A stretch of DNA of 49,475 bases, taken from Streptosporangiaceae bacterium. Its GTDB lineage: Bacteria; Actinomycetota; Actinomycetes; Streptosporangiales; Streptosporangiaceae. Location of the stretch: NCBI GenBank assembly GCA_025934375.1, contig JAICYD010000043.1:1-49475 (forward strand), given 5' to 3'. Of the stretch, positions 22,810 to 32,011 are shown piece by piece. Below the pieces are notes generated by a model. The model did no database searches and had not been told where the DNA came from. It was given only the letters and a program-made list of their open reading frames with translations. Both the position numbers and the translations under genes were made by a program. Numbering within the stretch: position 1 is the first letter of the stretch; the number at the start of each line of letters is the position of its first letter.

Positions 22810-24978
22810 TCATCCGGTGACGGGGATGCTCCCCACCGGGATGGTCGCCGTCGTCAGCAGGCTCACGAAGGCGTTGCCGTCGCTGTCGAGCCCGGCCGCC
22901 TGGGCGATGTTGGTCACCCGGCCCAGGCTCACGTCGAGGGCGGTGACCTGGTACATGCCGGTGCACGCGGTGCTTTGCCCGGGGGCCAGGGTGGCCAGGG
23001 CGCAGGCGACGTCGGTGACGCGATCGTCGGCGACCGCCACGTCGTGCAGCACCCGGGGGCCGGTGTTGGTGACGGTGTACTGGTATTGCACGGTGCTGCC
23101 GGCCAGGAACGGGGCCGGGGACGTCACCCGTTTGGTCACCGTCAGCCGGGGCGGGCCGATGAGCAGGGTCTGCTGCGACGGCGGGGAGCTGATCACGCGG
23201 TCGTCCTCGTGGCCGAAGGCCACGGCGGTATTGGTGACCAGGCCGTCGGCGGCGTCGGCGGCGGTGATGACGTAGCTGCCGTGGCAGGTGGCGTGGTCGC
23301 CGGGGCTGCCCGCCGGGGTGAGCACCGTCGCCGCGCAGGTGGTGCCGGTGACGTGGTCATCGGTGACGTGGACGTCGTCCAGGGTGACCCCGCCGGTGTT
23401 AGTGACCAGGTAGGAGTAGTGCACGGTCTGCCCGGCGTGGTACGGGCCGGGTGTCTCGGCCAGCTTTTCCATAACGAGGCTGGGCGGCTGCGTTATGTCC
23501 AGGTTCTCCGAGGACGGCGGCGAGGTAACTGGCCCCGTGGTCGCCTCGCCGGCGGCCACGGCGGTATTGGAGATGTGGCCGGCCGTGACGTCGGCCGCGG
23601 TGACGGTGTAGGTCGCCGTGCAGGTGACCGTCTCATGAGGGGCGAGGGTCGCGACGGGGCACGTCACCGGGCCGACCACCGGATCGGCGACGTGAAGGCC
23701 GGTGACCGGTACCTGCCCGCCGTTGGTCACCACGAACTCGTAGGTCACGTGATCACCGGCCGCTAGGTGACCCGGGCGCGGCTCGGTCACCTGCTTGACC
23801 AGGTTCAGCGCCGGCAGCGGCTCGTCCGTCTCGATGACGACGTTGCGGATGAGGTGGACGTCGGTGAAGTGCCCGGTGGAGGCGGCGAACCCGAACTTGT
23901 ACGTGGGCGGGGCCGGCGCCGGCGCGGCGACGTCCAGCACCTCGCGCGGGCCGGAGCCGAAGTCAACGGTGACGGTCAGCGTGGGGTGGGGCCCGGGCGT
24001 CAGCCGGACGCCCACCCGGCGCCGGGATACCTCCAGCAGGGTCTCCGCCTCCTGCGGGGAGACTCCCGCCGGGAGCGAGGTCGTCGGCCCCTGCAGGTCG
24101 CCGGGCAGGTTCGACGGCCACGGCTTGGACGGCGGCTGGCTATGCGGGAAGTCCGTGGTCGCGGTGATGTAGCAGTAGCCGTCGAGGCCGTTGCCCGGCC
24201 CGCGCACGGTGACCATGTTGGGCCCGCGCTCGAAGAAGTCGCCGTCCATCGACGGCTGCCCGGCCGGGGACCGCTGATGCTCGCAGCCGAGCCCGCGCTG
24301 CTCGGTGTCGGCGAAGTAGTTGCCGAGCACGTCCAGGCCCACGCCGAGGTAGCCGCCCTCGACGCCGTCGATGAACGGTCCCGTCGGCGGGGCCTGCTGC
24401 TTCTTGGCGTATCCCAGGCTGCCGCCGAACGCGCCGGGGGCGGTGAGGTTCACCTCGCCGTCGGTCAGGAAGAACGAGGCGCCGTCGGCCGGTGGCCCGG
24501 TGTTCGGGTCGTTGCCGTACTGCCAGACGTCGAACGTTACGTCCAGGCCCGCGCTGGCGGGCAGGGCATGGTCGTACAAGACCGCGCCCGACCTGTCATG
24601 GCCCGCGTCGGTCAGCTTCAGGTACCCGTGCGGCGCCGCGTCCAGCGGCGGCACCGGGCCGACCTCGGCCTCCCCGCAGCCGCCGAGCGCGTGGCCGCCC
24701 GTCGGCGGTGCGCCCGGCCGCGCCGCCGCGCCCGTCAGGCAGGCCCCGTTGTAGCCGGTGAAGGCGGGCGCCGTCGCGCCCTTGAACGTCTCCAGCACCA
24801 GCGGCGTCCCGCCCGGGGCCGCCGCCCGGGCCAGGGCCGCCCCGCCAGCCCCGGGCGCGGGTGCTGCCGTGATGGCGGTCACCGCCATCACGGCCGCTAC
24901 GGCTCCCGCCGCCGGCCAGCGCGACAGGAGATCGCGGCGGCGCGAGCCAGGCACCTTGATCACGTGAAGTGATGACAT
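22810..24978 (-). CDS. Secreted L-type lectin-like protein with DUF11 repeats
   Basis: About 722 residues from ATG at 24978 (an ATG at 25032 adds 18). A signal peptide (AVAAVMAVTAITAAPAPGAGG) is followed by a legume-lectin-like domain of about 300 residues (YLKLTDAG, DVTFDVWQYG, GASFFLTDG, GVGLDVLGNYF), which suggests carbohydrate binding. Three DUF11/DUF7507-type beta-sandwich repeats follow (NLVKQVTEPRPGHLAAGDHVTYEF; LVMEKLAETPGPYHAGQTVHYSY; LTVTKRVTSPAPFLAGSTVQYQY), each with a TNTG/TNGG turn and a pair of Cys. The protein ends SIPVTG at the C-terminus, like the front of a sortase signal but with no hydrophobic tail. It is probably secreted or loosely attached. Confidence 0.85.
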   Translation of the reverse strand: MSSLHVIKVPGSRRRDLLSRWPAAGAVAAVMAVTAITAAPAPGAGGAALARAAAPGGTPLVLETFKGATAPAFTGYNGACLTGAAARPGAPPTGGHALGGCGEAEVGPVPPLDAAPHGYLKLTDAGHDRSGAVLYDHALPASAGLDVTFDVWQYGNDPNTGPPADGASFFLTDGEVNLTAPGAFGGSLGYAKKQQAPPTGPFIDGVEGGYLGVGLDVLGNYFADTEQRGLGCEHQRSPAGQPSMDGDFFERGPNMVTVRGPGNGLDGYCYITATTDFPHSQPPSKPWPSNLPGDLQGPTTSLPAGVSPQEAETLLEVSRRRVGVRLTPGPHPTLTVTVDFGSGPREVLDVAAPAPAPPTYKFGFAASTGHFTDVHLIRNVVIETDEPLPALNLVKQVTEPRPGHLAAGDHVTYEFVVTNGGQVPVTGLHVADPVVGPVTCPVATLAPHETVTCTATYTVTAADVTAGHISNTAVAAGEATTGPVTSPPSSENLDITQPPSLVMEKLAETPGPYHAGQTVHYSYLVTNTGGVTLDDVHVTDDHVTGTTCAATVLTPAGSPGDHATCHGSYVITAADAADGLVTNTAVAFGHEDDRVISSPPSQQTLLIGPPRLTVTKRVTSPAPFLAGSTVQYQYTVTNTGPRVLHDVAVADDRVTDVACALATLAPGQSTACTGMYQVTALDVSLGRVTNIAQAAGLDSDGNAFVSLLTTATIPVGSIPVTG

Positions 24979-25184
24979 GACACGCAGCGTAATCGAAATG
25001 GCCTGCTTGATCTGGCGGTAAGCCGCTGACACGCAGGGGAGAGGCCCGGGATCCTCGCCGATCCTTCAATCGAGCCCGCGCAGCGTGCTCGTGGCGGCAT
25101 GCCAGTGGTGCAAGCACCTTGCCGCGCGCCCGGTCGCCAGGAACGACACCTGCGGCGGCGCCGTCGATGTGGTCATGGCGTCGC

Positions 25185-25484
25185 TCACGACCCGGCGGCT
25201 TCCATCACGGGGCCGACCTCGACCCCGCCGCCGGCCCGCATTACCGGGCAGTCCTTGGCCAGCGCCAGTGCGGAGTCCATGTCCTCAGCTGACACCACCG
25301 AGTAGGCGATCATCCGGGAGCCGCTGCCGCCGACCTCGCCGAGCGAGGCGTAGTCGGTCACCGCGTGGCCGACGTCCACCAGGGCCGTGCCCAGCCCGCC
25401 GAACCAGGCGTGCCACTCGGCCGGCGTCCCGGCGCCGGGCTTGTAGTCGGAGGGCACGCGGAAGGAGAAAACGTACTTGGCCAT
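25185..25484 (-). CDS. YCII-domain (DGPF-like) protein
   Basis: 99 residues from ATG at 25484, with AGGA upstream. The sequence MAKYVFSFRVPSDY...AEWHAWFGGLGTALVDVG and the C-terminal GGGVEVGPVMEA match YCII-related proteins, dimeric ferredoxin-like small proteins. Genes of this type very often sit next to ECF sigma factors; here the ECF gene is divergent with a 175-bp gap. It is probably a target or accessory of that sigma factor. The molecular function of the YCII domain in such pairs is not known. Confidence 0.85.
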   Translation of the reverse strand: MAKYVFSFRVPSDYKPGAGTPAEWHAWFGGLGTALVDVGHAVTDYASLGEVGGSGSRMIAYSVVSAEDMDSALALAKDCPVMRAGGGVEVGPVMEAAGS

Positions 25485-25563
25485 GATCTGGGTCCTGTTC
25501 TGTATCCCGGGCGCGCCCCGGACTGGGACCGCCTCCATTAGGGCAGACGCCAGCAGGTCCGCG

Positions 25564-25592
25564 GAATTGGGCGCGCCGGCACCGCCCAATTC
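25564..25592. promoter_or_regulatory. 10-bp inverted repeat in YCII/ECF sigma divergent region
   Basis: GAATTGGGCG at 25564-25573 and CGCCCAATTC at 25583-25592 are perfect reverse complements separated by 9 bp, with a further CCGC/GCGG extension broken by one base. It lies between the divergent YCII and ECF sigma starts. It could be an operator or a 5'-leader hairpin for either gene. Confidence 0.55.
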
Positions 25593-25663
25593 GCGGGGCC
25601 GGCGGCGTCGGTACTTTCAGGCGAGCCGGACGCGCCCGGCGGAAAGAAGAAGAGCGAGGATGC

Positions 25664-26707
25664 ATGCAGACATCGGACCTGATCGCCAGGGCCAGCGCCG
25701 GCGACGACAACGCGTTCCGCGAACTGGCCGAAGTGCACTCCCGCGAACTGCAGGTGCACTGCTACCGCATCCTGGGGTCTGTGCAGGACGCCGAGGACGC
25801 GCTCCAGGAGACCCTTGTGTCCGCCTGGCGTAACCTGGGTGACTTCCGCCAGCAGTCCTCCCTGCGAACCTGGCTGTATCAGATCGCGACCAACCGGTGC
25901 CTGAGCATGCTGCGCGCGGACAGCAGGCGGCCACGCACCGCGACCCCGCTCCCTGACGTGACCCTGCCCGAGCCGGCCGGTGTCAGCGACGTTCCGCCAT
26001 GGCTGGAACCATATCCGGACGTGCTGCTGGACACCCTCGTCGACCATGCGCCCGGTCCGGAGGCCCGCTACGAGACCACCGAGGCGATCTCGCTCGCGTT
26101 CATCACCGCCTTGCAGCTACTCCCGCCGCGCCAGCGTGCCGTACTCGTGCTGCGCGACGTTCTGGGCTACCGCGCCGCAGAGGTGGCCAGGATGCTCGAT
26201 GTCACCCGGGAATCGGTTCAAAGCGCCCTCAAACGAGCACGAGCCACGGTCGACAGCCACCTGGCAGACTCCCGGAACAGCAGGCCCGCGCGTCGACCGG
26301 ACACCGGCGCCGAACACCAACTCGCAGGCCAGCTGGCCGACGCCCTCGAACGGGCTGACCTCCAGGCCCTGGTCGGACTGCTCTCAGACGACGTCCGGCT
26401 CTCCATGCCGCCCGCAATGCTGGAGTACCGGGGAATCGACGTGGCCCGCCGGTTCTTCGCGGCGGTCACCCTCCGGCCCGGCCGGTCCTACCGGGTGGTG
26501 GCGACCCGAGCCAACGGCCAGCCAGCGCTCGGCACGTATGTAGCCGACCCGCACACAGGTGCCCACCGGGCCTACGGACTGCTTGTCGTCACGATCGCCG
26601 GCGACCGCATCACCGCCGTCACCGGCTTCAACGCGAGCGTGCTGCCGCGGTTCGGGCTGCCCCGGACGCTTCCATTAGCCACCACGGATGTCATCTTCGC
26701 TAGGTAG
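25664..26707 (+). CDS. ECF sigma factor with SnoaL-like C-terminal domain (SigG/SigX5 type)
   Basis: 347 residues, longer than a plain ECF sigma factor. Region 2 (RELQVHCYRILGSVQDAEDALQET) and region 4 (LPPRQRAVLVLRDVLGYRAAEVARMLDVTRESV) are intact. From about residue 215 a SnoaL/NTF2-like domain follows (LADALERADLQALVGLLSDDV...). The linker with PEARYETTEAISLAF and the overall plan match the SigG-like, TIGR02960-type ECF group, in which the C-terminal domain replaces a separate anti-sigma factor. No anti-sigma gene is adjacent, which agrees. ATGs at 25660 and 25664 follow GCGAGG; the frame uses 25664. Its 3' end overlaps a convergent small gene by 33 bp. Confidence 0.92.
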   Translation: MQTSDLIARASAGDDNAFRELAEVHSRELQVHCYRILGSVQDAEDALQETLVSAWRNLGDFRQQSSLRTWLYQIATNRCLSMLRADSRRPRTATPLPDVTLPEPAGVSDVPPWLEPYPDVLLDTLVDHAPGPEARYETTEAISLAFITALQLLPPRQRAVLVLRDVLGYRAAEVARMLDVTRESVQSALKRARATVDSHLADSRNSRPARRPDTGAEHQLAGQLADALERADLQALVGLLSDDVRLSMPPAMLEYRGIDVARRFFAAVTLRPGRSYRVVATRANGQPALGTYVADPHTGAHRAYGLLVVTIAGDRITAVTGFNASVLPRFGLPRTLPLATTDVIFAR

Positions 26708-26917
26708 GCGCGCCGTCCACATCACCAGGTCGGCTAGCGCCCCGGCGGGCTGTCCCCCGGGGACGGCGGTAAGCCCGGCGGCTTTCGTGTGCGGTACCGG
26801 GCAGTAGCCGTGGATGAGAGCGGCGGGGTAGTCCTCGTCGTTCAGGTCGTCGAGGTAGTTGCCGAAGGTGGATGAGTTCTGGCGCGTGACATGGAAATCG
26901 GGATCGCTGAGGCGCAT
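26675..26917 (-). CDS. Small protein coupled to DUF574 methyltransferase
   Basis: 80 residues. Its ATG overlaps the TGA of the methyltransferase gene by one base (TGATG), so it is very likely translated by coupling. The sequence (MRLSDPDFHVTRQNSSTFGN, then YLDDLNDEDYPAALIHGYCP) is acidic in the middle and has no recognisable motif. Its 3' end overlaps the convergent ECF sigma gene by 33 bp. Its function is unknown. The gene may be a real small protein or a fragment of a longer one. Confidence 0.5.
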   Translation of the reverse strand: MRLSDPDFHVTRQNSSTFGNYLDDLNDEDYPAALIHGYCPVPHTKAAGLTAVPGGQPAGALADLVMWTARLPSEDDIRGG

Positions 26918-27741
26918 CAGGGTTTCCTGGCTACGCCGCCGACGAATCCGTAGTAGGTGGAGTCGCGTGTGGCCCGGCCGGTGCTGTCGGGGCGCCACTC
27001 CGGCAGCGGGACCAAGCCGGGGCCGAGCAGTTCCCAGTCGCCGAACCACTGCAGGATCTCCTCGTGCTCTCGCCATAGCCCCGTGCCGAGCTTGGCGTTG
27101 AACAACTCCTGCACCTCAAGTGTCCTTGCCGCATCCTGCGGGTGCTCGGGCCCGGGCATGCGGAAGCTGGAGATGGCCAGGTAGCTTCCCGGCGCGGCCG
27201 CCTCGCGGAACCGGGCCACGATGCCCGCCGGGTCATCTTCTTCGCGGATGTGGTGCAAGATGGCGAGCATCAGCATGCCAACGGGGCGGCCGAAGTCGAT
27301 GAGCTCGCGGACCTCGGCGCTGCCGAGGATCTCAGCGGGGCGGCGGACGTCGGCCGTGACCACTCGCACCGTCGGCGCGTCGGCCAGCAGCGCCTGGGCG
27401 TGCCGCAGGACCACCGGGTCGCTGTCGATGTAGGTCACCCGGGCTGCGGGGCTGAGCTCGTGCGCGATCTCATGGACGTTGCCCTTGCTGGGCAGGCCGG
27501 AGCCGATGTCCAGGAACTGGCCGATCCCGGCCTGGCCTGCCAGGTACCGGACCACCCGGCGCAGGAACGCCCTGTTGGCCTTGGCGCCGGCCGCCGCGTC
27601 GGGCACTATTTGTAGCGTGAGCTCCACGACAGCCCGGTCGGCGGCGAAGTTGTCCTTGCCATCGAGGAAGGCGTCATAGACCCGGGCGATGTTCGGCTTC
27701 GTGATGTCGATGCCGGGTGGAACCGGCTCCTCTCCACCCAT
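26917..27741 (-). CDS. DUF574-type SAM methyltransferase (Methyltransf_19)
   Basis: 274 residues from ATG at 27741. The start PPGIDITKPNIARVYDAFLDGKDN is the hallmark of the actinomycete DUF574 family; motif I is QFLDIGSGLPSKGNVHEIAH, then RVTYIDSDPVVL and RPVGMLMLAILHHI. The usual length is 260-280 residues, so it is complete. The family is highly expanded in Streptomyces and relatives; its substrates are unknown, although small-molecule methylation is assumed. It is followed, with a one-base overlap, by an 80-residue gene. Confidence 0.93.
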   Translation of the reverse strand: MGGEEPVPPGIDITKPNIARVYDAFLDGKDNFAADRAVVELTLQIVPDAAAGAKANRAFLRRVVRYLAGQAGIGQFLDIGSGLPSKGNVHEIAHELSPAARVTYIDSDPVVLRHAQALLADAPTVRVVTADVRRPAEILGSAEVRELIDFGRPVGMLMLAILHHIREEDDPAGIVARFREAAAPGSYLAISSFRMPGPEHPQDAARTLEVQELFNAKLGTGLWREHEEILQWFGDWELLGPGLVPLPEWRPDSTGRATRDSTYYGFVGGVARKP

Positions 27742-27858
27742 GCGGACTCCTTACCGCCATCTGCCCTGCGCTGTCCCGTTCTGGGCCAGGATCACCCTAC
27801 CGGCAACGGGCCGTCGGCGCAGGGTGACTGCCCCTGTGGATCATGACCACGAGGCGGC

Positions 27859-29430
27859 TTAATAGCCGGCAACTCCTCCGTCGCCGGCGCGCGGGTCGGC
27901 GGCTGCGGCGAGCAGGCCGTCGGCGGTGACGCTGATCGCCTGCGCGTGGCCGAACGACTGGTCGCCGGGAGGGCTGTCGATGGCCTGGTAGCCGCGGGCC
28001 CGCAGTCCGGGTGCCCACGCCGCCGGGGCGCCGTGCTCCACCCGCACCAGTGGCGGGTCGTCGCCGATCCAGGTGTCGAAGGCATTGGTGGGCTCGCGGC
28101 TGAGGATCCAGCGGGGCGCGCAGATGGCCGGGCCGGGTGCCTGGCCGAGGGCGAGCATCCGCACTAGCAGCTGCAGCAGCACCTGCGGCTGCGCGTCACC
28201 GCCCATGGTGCCGAGCACCGCGGCGAGCTCCCCGCCCGGCCGGGTGACCGCCAGAGGGCTGAGCGTGTGCGGCGGACGGCGGCCGGGACCGTACCCGGCC
28301 GGGTCATCGGGTTGCGGCGAGAACCCGGTGCCCCGGTTGTGCAGGAAGATGCCGTGGCGCGGCAGCAGCAGCCGGGAGCCGAAGTCGGAGGAGTTGGACA
28401 TGATCAGTGAGACGCCCATCCGCTGGGCGTCGACCGCGCACAGGTAGGTGGTGCCGCCCTCGCCGTAGACGTCGGCCAGGCCACGGGCGGCGGTTTCCGT
28501 CACGGCGTCGGCCCGCGGCGCCAGCCGCGACTCGGCCAGCAGCGCCGCGCCGTCGGCGTGCTCGTGCAGCACCCGTGGCCGGTCGAATGCCGCCTGCCTG
28601 GCTGCCTCGACCAGTAGAAACGCCCACAGCTCGGTGGCGGCGTCGGCGGGCAGCCCGACCCGCTCGGCGATCCGCGCCCCGGACAGCGCCAGGTAGCCCT
28701 GGGAGTTCGGCGGGACCGTCCACAGGTCGCGGCCGAAGACGGCCAGCCGCAGCGGCGTCACCCAGTCGGCCTGCCTGGCGCGCAGGTCGTCCTCGGTGAA
28801 CTCGCCGCCGCCAACGGTGAGCAGGTCCTCGCCCGCCGGGCCGAGGTAGAAGCCTTCCCGGCCCCGGTCGGCCACCGCGGCCAGTGCCCTCGCGTGCCCG
28901 GGCAGGGTCAGGCGGTGCCCCTGGACCAGCGGGCCGGCGACGCCGAACGCTGCCTCGCGCTCGGCCGGGGTCAGCTCGGCCGAGGCCGCCGCCAGCGTCG
29001 GGGAGACGGGGAAGCCTTCGGCTGCTAGCCGCCTGGCCGGGGCAAGCAGGTCGGGCAGCGGCAGCGTCCCGTACCGCTCGTGCAGTGCGACCAGGCCGTC
29101 CACGCAGCCGGGGACGGTGACGGCGCGGATGTCGTGCTGGAAGGGCACCGTCTGCGCCCCCGCGGCCAGCCGCCCGGGGTCCGCGCCCGAGCCAGCCCGG
29201 CCGGAGGCGTTCAGCGCGGCTGGCGGCTGCTTGCCGTCGCCGGCCACCACGGCGAGCATGTCGCCGCCGAGTCCGCACATGTGCGACCCGGTGACGGCCA
29301 TGGCGGCGGCTGCCGCTATGGCCGCGTCGGCCGCGTTGCCGCCCTGGCGCAGCATGTGCAGCCCGGCCGACGCCGCGAGGTGGTTGGCCGCCGCGACCGC
29401 CCCGGTTGGCGCGTAGCGCGTGATCGTCAC
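27859..29430 (-). CDS. Gamma-glutamyltransferase family protein
   Basis: 523 residues from GTG at 29430, one base after the ABC ATPase stop. The N-terminal part (GAVAAANHLAASAGLHMLRQGGNAADAAIAA, GLGGDML) and the self-cleavage and nucleophile site GGTTYLCAVD (Thr327 as candidate nucleophile) define the Ntn-hydrolase gamma-glutamyltranspeptidase family. It would cleave gamma-glutamyl bonds, for example in glutathione or poly-glutamate. No signal peptide is seen, so it may act in the cytoplasm, unlike the periplasmic E. coli enzyme. Being last in the importer operon suggests it breaks down imported gamma-glutamyl compounds. Confidence 0.9.
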   Translation of the reverse strand: MTITRYAPTGAVAAANHLAASAGLHMLRQGGNAADAAIAAAAAMAVTGSHMCGLGGDMLAVVAGDGKQPPAALNASGRAGSGADPGRLAAGAQTVPFQHDIRAVTVPGCVDGLVALHERYGTLPLPDLLAPARRLAAEGFPVSPTLAAASAELTPAEREAAFGVAGPLVQGHRLTLPGHARALAAVADRGREGFYLGPAGEDLLTVGGGEFTEDDLRARQADWVTPLRLAVFGRDLWTVPPNSQGYLALSGARIAERVGLPADAATELWAFLLVEAARQAAFDRPRVLHEHADGAALLAESRLAPRADAVTETAARGLADVYGEGGTTYLCAVDAQRMGVSLIMSNSSDFGSRLLLPRHGIFLHNRGTGFSPQPDDPAGYGPGRRPPHTLSPLAVTRPGGELAAVLGTMGGDAQPQVLLQLLVRMLALGQAPGPAICAPRWILSREPTNAFDTWIGDDPPLVRVEHGAPAAWAPGLRARGYQAIDSPPGDQSFGHAQAISVTADGLLAAAADPRAGDGGVAGY

Positions 29431-29431
29431 G

Positions 29432-30256
29432 TCAGTGCAGCACCTTCGAGAGGAACGCCTGGGTGCGCTCGTGGGCTGGGGAGTCAAGCACCTGAGCGGG
29501 CGGGCCGGCCTCGATGATGCGCCCGGCGTCCATCATGACCACGCGGTCGGCCACGCCCCGGGCGAAGCCCATCTCGTGGGAGACGACGATCATGGTCATG
29601 CCATCGCTGGCGAGTTCCCGCATCACCGCGAGCACTTCGCCCACCATCTCCGGGTCCAGGGCGCTGGTCGCCTCGTCGAACAGCATCAGCCGCGGCCGCA
29701 TGGCCAGCGCGCGGGCGATGGCGACCCGCTGCCGCTGCCCGCCGGACAGCTGGCCGGGGAAGGATCCGCGCTTGTCGTCCAGGCCAACGCGGGCCAGCAG
29801 GCGGCGGGCCTCGTCGAGGGCCTGCGCCCGGGGCGCCTTGCGGACCCGCACTGGCGCGAGCGCTATGTTCTGCTCTGCAGTGAGGTGCGGGAACAGGTTG
29901 AAGTGCTGGAACACGAAGCCGATCTCACGCCGCTGGCGGGCGATCTCCGCCTCGCTGTCCTCCCGCAGCTCGCCCCGGGCGTTCTCGCGGTAGCCGATGA
30001 GGTGCCCGTTAACCAGGAGCCGGCCCCGGTCGATGCGCTCCAGGTGGTTCAGGCAGCGCAGCAGCGTGGTCTTGCCCGAGCCGGACGGGCCGATGATCAC
30101 CACCACCTCGCCGCTGGCGACCTGGAGCGAGACGTCGTCGAGCACGTGGTGGGGGCCGAACCACTTGTGGATGCCGGTGCCCTCGACGGCTAGCGTGCCC
30201 GCCCGGGACTGGGTGCCCTCGACGTCGGCGTCTGGCGTCTTCCCGGCCGGCGTCAC
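29432..30256 (-). CDS. Polar amino-acid ABC transporter ATPase (GlnQ-like)
   Basis: 274 residues. Walker A is GPSGSGKTT, the signature motif LSGGQRQR, Walker [13 protein letters not shown], and the H-loop is [15 protein letters not shown]; this set is typical of the polar amino-acid uptake (PAAT) family, such as GlnQ/HisP/ArtP. It powers the permease encoded just upstream, whose stop overlaps this GTG start (30254-30256). An acidic N-terminal extension of about 20 residues precedes the ATPase core; it has no known role. The GTG start has no strong site of its own, so it probably relies on coupling. Confidence 0.93.
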   Translation of the reverse strand: MTPAGKTPDADVEGTQSRAGTLAVEGTGIHKWFGPHHVLDDVSLQVASGEVVVIIGPSGSGKTTLLRCLNHLERIDRGRLLVNGHLIGYRENARGELREDSEAEIARQRREIGFVFQHFNLFPHLTAEQNIALAPVRVRKAPRAQALDEARRLLARVGLDDKRGSFPGQLSGGQRQRVAIARALAMRPRLMLFDEATSALDPEMVGEVLAVMRELASDGMTMIVVSHEMGFARGVADRVVMMDAGRIIEAGPPAQVLDSPAHERTQAFLSKVLH

Positions 30257-31056
30257 CGCGCTCCCCTTAGCTGCTCCGCGCCGATCGGCGGGCCGCCGCC
30301 CGGCCCGCCGCTGAACAAGCGCTGCCGCAGCGGCACGCTGACGACCACGTCGCCGCCCCTGGCCTGCAGCCGACGTTCGATGGCGGCCTGGACCAGCGAC
30401 CAGGCGGTGGTCATGACGATGTAGTAGACCGCGGTGACCAGGAAGATCTCGAAGGTCCTGAAGGTGGCGGAGTTGTAGTCCTGCGCGGCCAGGAACAGCT
30501 CCTGCAGCCCGATGACGCTCAGCAGCGAGGTGACCTTGAGCATGTTGTTGAACTCGTTGCCGAGCGGCGGGATGACCACCCGCATGGCCTGAGGAAGGAT
30601 GACGTGCCGCATGGCCTGGCGGCGGCGCAGGCCGAGCGACGCCGCCGCCTCAGCCTGCCCCTTGTCCACCGAGTCGATGGCCGCGCGCATGATCTCCGCC
30701 ATGTAGGCGCCCTCGTTGAGCGCGAGGGTGACAATGCCGGCCTGCACTACGCCGGGCACCGAGACCGGCCCGACGCTCAGCGTGCCGAACGAGTAAAGGC
30801 CGAGCGCCGAGCTGCCGTCATAGATGATCACCGCCTGGACCAGCAGCGGCGTGCCGCGGACGAGCCAGATGTAGCCTCCGGCCAGCACGCGCAGCGGCAG
30901 GCGACGCGAGCGGCGCCACAGCGCGAGTAGCAGGCCGAGGGCCACGCCGAGGGCCTGGGCGATGACCGCCAGGTAGATGGTCCTGATGGCCCCCTGGACG
31001 AAGCTGCCCGGCGGGTGGAACAACAGGTGAGCGAGGAACGACCAGTCGAAGGTCAT
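30253..31056 (-). CDS. Amino-acid ABC transporter permease
   Basis: 267 residues from ATG at 31056. It is a PAAT-type permease with about five membrane helices; the EAA loop reads [14 protein letters not shown], followed by [20 protein letters not shown]. It forms the channel for the substrate delivered by the lipoprotein encoded 5 bp upstream. Only one permease gene is present, so a homodimer is likely. It overlaps the ATPase gene start by 4 bp. Confidence 0.93.
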   Translation of the reverse strand: MTFDWSFLAHLLFHPPGSFVQGAIRTIYLAVIAQALGVALGLLLALWRRSRRLPLRVLAGGYIWLVRGTPLLVQAVIIYDGSSALGLYSFGTLSVGPVSVPGVVQAGIVTLALNEGAYMAEIMRAAIDSVDKGQAEAAASLGLRRRQAMRHVILPQAMRVVIPPLGNEFNNMLKVTSLLSVIGLQELFLAAQDYNSATFRTFEIFLVTAVYYIVMTTAWSLVQAAIERRLQARGGDVVVSVPLRQRLFSGGPGGGPPIGAEQLRGAR

Positions 31057-31061
31057 CGCCG

Positions 31062-31958
31062 CTAGCCCTGCTTGAGCTCGTCGGGGCCGAGGCCCCACTT
31101 GGTCATGACCTGCTTGTAGGTGCCATCTGCCCGCAGCGCGGCGAAGGCCGTGGCGATGGCGTCGTGCAGCGCGCTGTCCTTCTTGGCCGTGGCGATCCCG
31201 GTCGCGATCTGCCCGAACGCCGGGCCGGCCAGCTCGAACATCCCGCCGCTCTTGGTGATGTCGTAGCCGCCGGACTCGACGGTGGTGCCGTAGGCGGCCA
31301 CGTGGCCGAGGCTGAGCTGGCTCAGCGCGTCGCTGTCGCGCAGGAAGGTCTGCACCGTGATCGGCTTCTTGCCGCTGGCCGTGCACGCCTTGCTCTGCGT
31401 GGTCAGGAAGTCAGCCACGGTGGTCCCGGTCTCCGCGGCCACGCTCAGCCCGCACAGCCCACTGAGCCCGGTGACGTGGTCAGGGTTGCCCTTGCGGACC
31501 ATGATGGCCTCGCTGGAGTTCATGTAGTCGACGAAGTCAACGATCGCGCGCCTGGCCGGCTTGTCGAGCAGCTGGGACAAGATGGCGTCGCAGTGCCTGG
31601 CCTGCAGCGCCGGGATGATGCCGGCGAACGCGGTGTTCACCCACTGCGCCTTGACGCCGAGCCGGGCCGCGATCGCGTTGCCGAGGTCGATGTCCGATCC
31701 GGTCGGCTCCTGGCCGTTGGCGTAGAACTCCAGCGGCGGCGATGAGATGTCAGAGCAGAACCGGATCGTGCCCGGCTGGCCGAGCGCCCCGGCCGGGAGG
31801 GTGGCGGCGGCCGGGGCGCCCTTGGCCGGGGAGGACCCGGAGCCAGCGCTGGCGCCGGGGCCGCCACTGGAGCCGCAGCCGACGGCGAGCAGTCCGGCTG
31901 TCCCCATCGCCAGGCCGGCCAACGCTCTACGGGTAACGCGAGATAGCTGCGGTTTCAT
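31062..31958 (-). CDS. Amino-acid ABC transporter substrate-binding lipoprotein
   Basis: 298 residues from ATG at 31958. A lipoprotein signal (LAMGTAGLLAVGC, Cys28) is followed by a Ser/Gly-rich linker and a type II periplasmic-binding domain (IRFCSDISSPPLEFYANGQE, GSDIDLGNAIAARLG). It captures an amino acid or short gamma-glutamyl compound at the cell surface. An extra Cys pair (GLCGLSVAAETG and SKACTASG) could form a disulfide. It is the first gene of the operon; an 18-bp palindrome lies 36 bp upstream. Confidence 0.92.
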   Translation of the reverse strand: MKPQLSRVTRRALAGLAMGTAGLLAVGCGSSGGPGASAGSGSSPAKGAPAAATLPAGALGQPGTIRFCSDISSPPLEFYANGQEPTGSDIDLGNAIAARLGVKAQWVNTAFAGIIPALQARHCDAILSQLLDKPARRAIVDFVDYMNSSEAIMVRKGNPDHVTGLSGLCGLSVAAETGTTVADFLTTQSKACTASGKKPITVQTFLRDSDALSQLSLGHVAAYGTTVESGGYDITKSGGMFELAGPAFGQIATGIATAKKDSALHDAIATAFAALRADGTYKQVMTKWGLGPDELKQG

Positions 31959-31993
31959 CGATCGGCCTCCCGGGAAGGCTGGATCCGGCGAGG

Positions 31994-32011
31994 TGCCAAA
32001 TCCTTTTGGCA
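31994..32011. promoter_or_regulatory. 18-bp palindrome TGCCAAA-TCCT-TTTGGCA, candidate LacI operator
   Basis: Perfect 7-bp arms around a 4-bp centre, between the divergent importer operon (start 31958) and the LacI-family regulator gene (start 32162). Its size and symmetry fit a LacI-family operator. Confidence 0.65.

Noticed and set aside
22580..22813. 77-codon frame overlapping the lectin gene stop by ATGA
   Set aside because: Composition not protein-like and no membrane tail that would complete a sortase signal.
23767..24972. 401-codon plus-strand frame opposite the lectin/DUF11 gene
   Set aside because: Very Arg-rich shadow frame; the minus strand has clear signal peptide and domain repeats.
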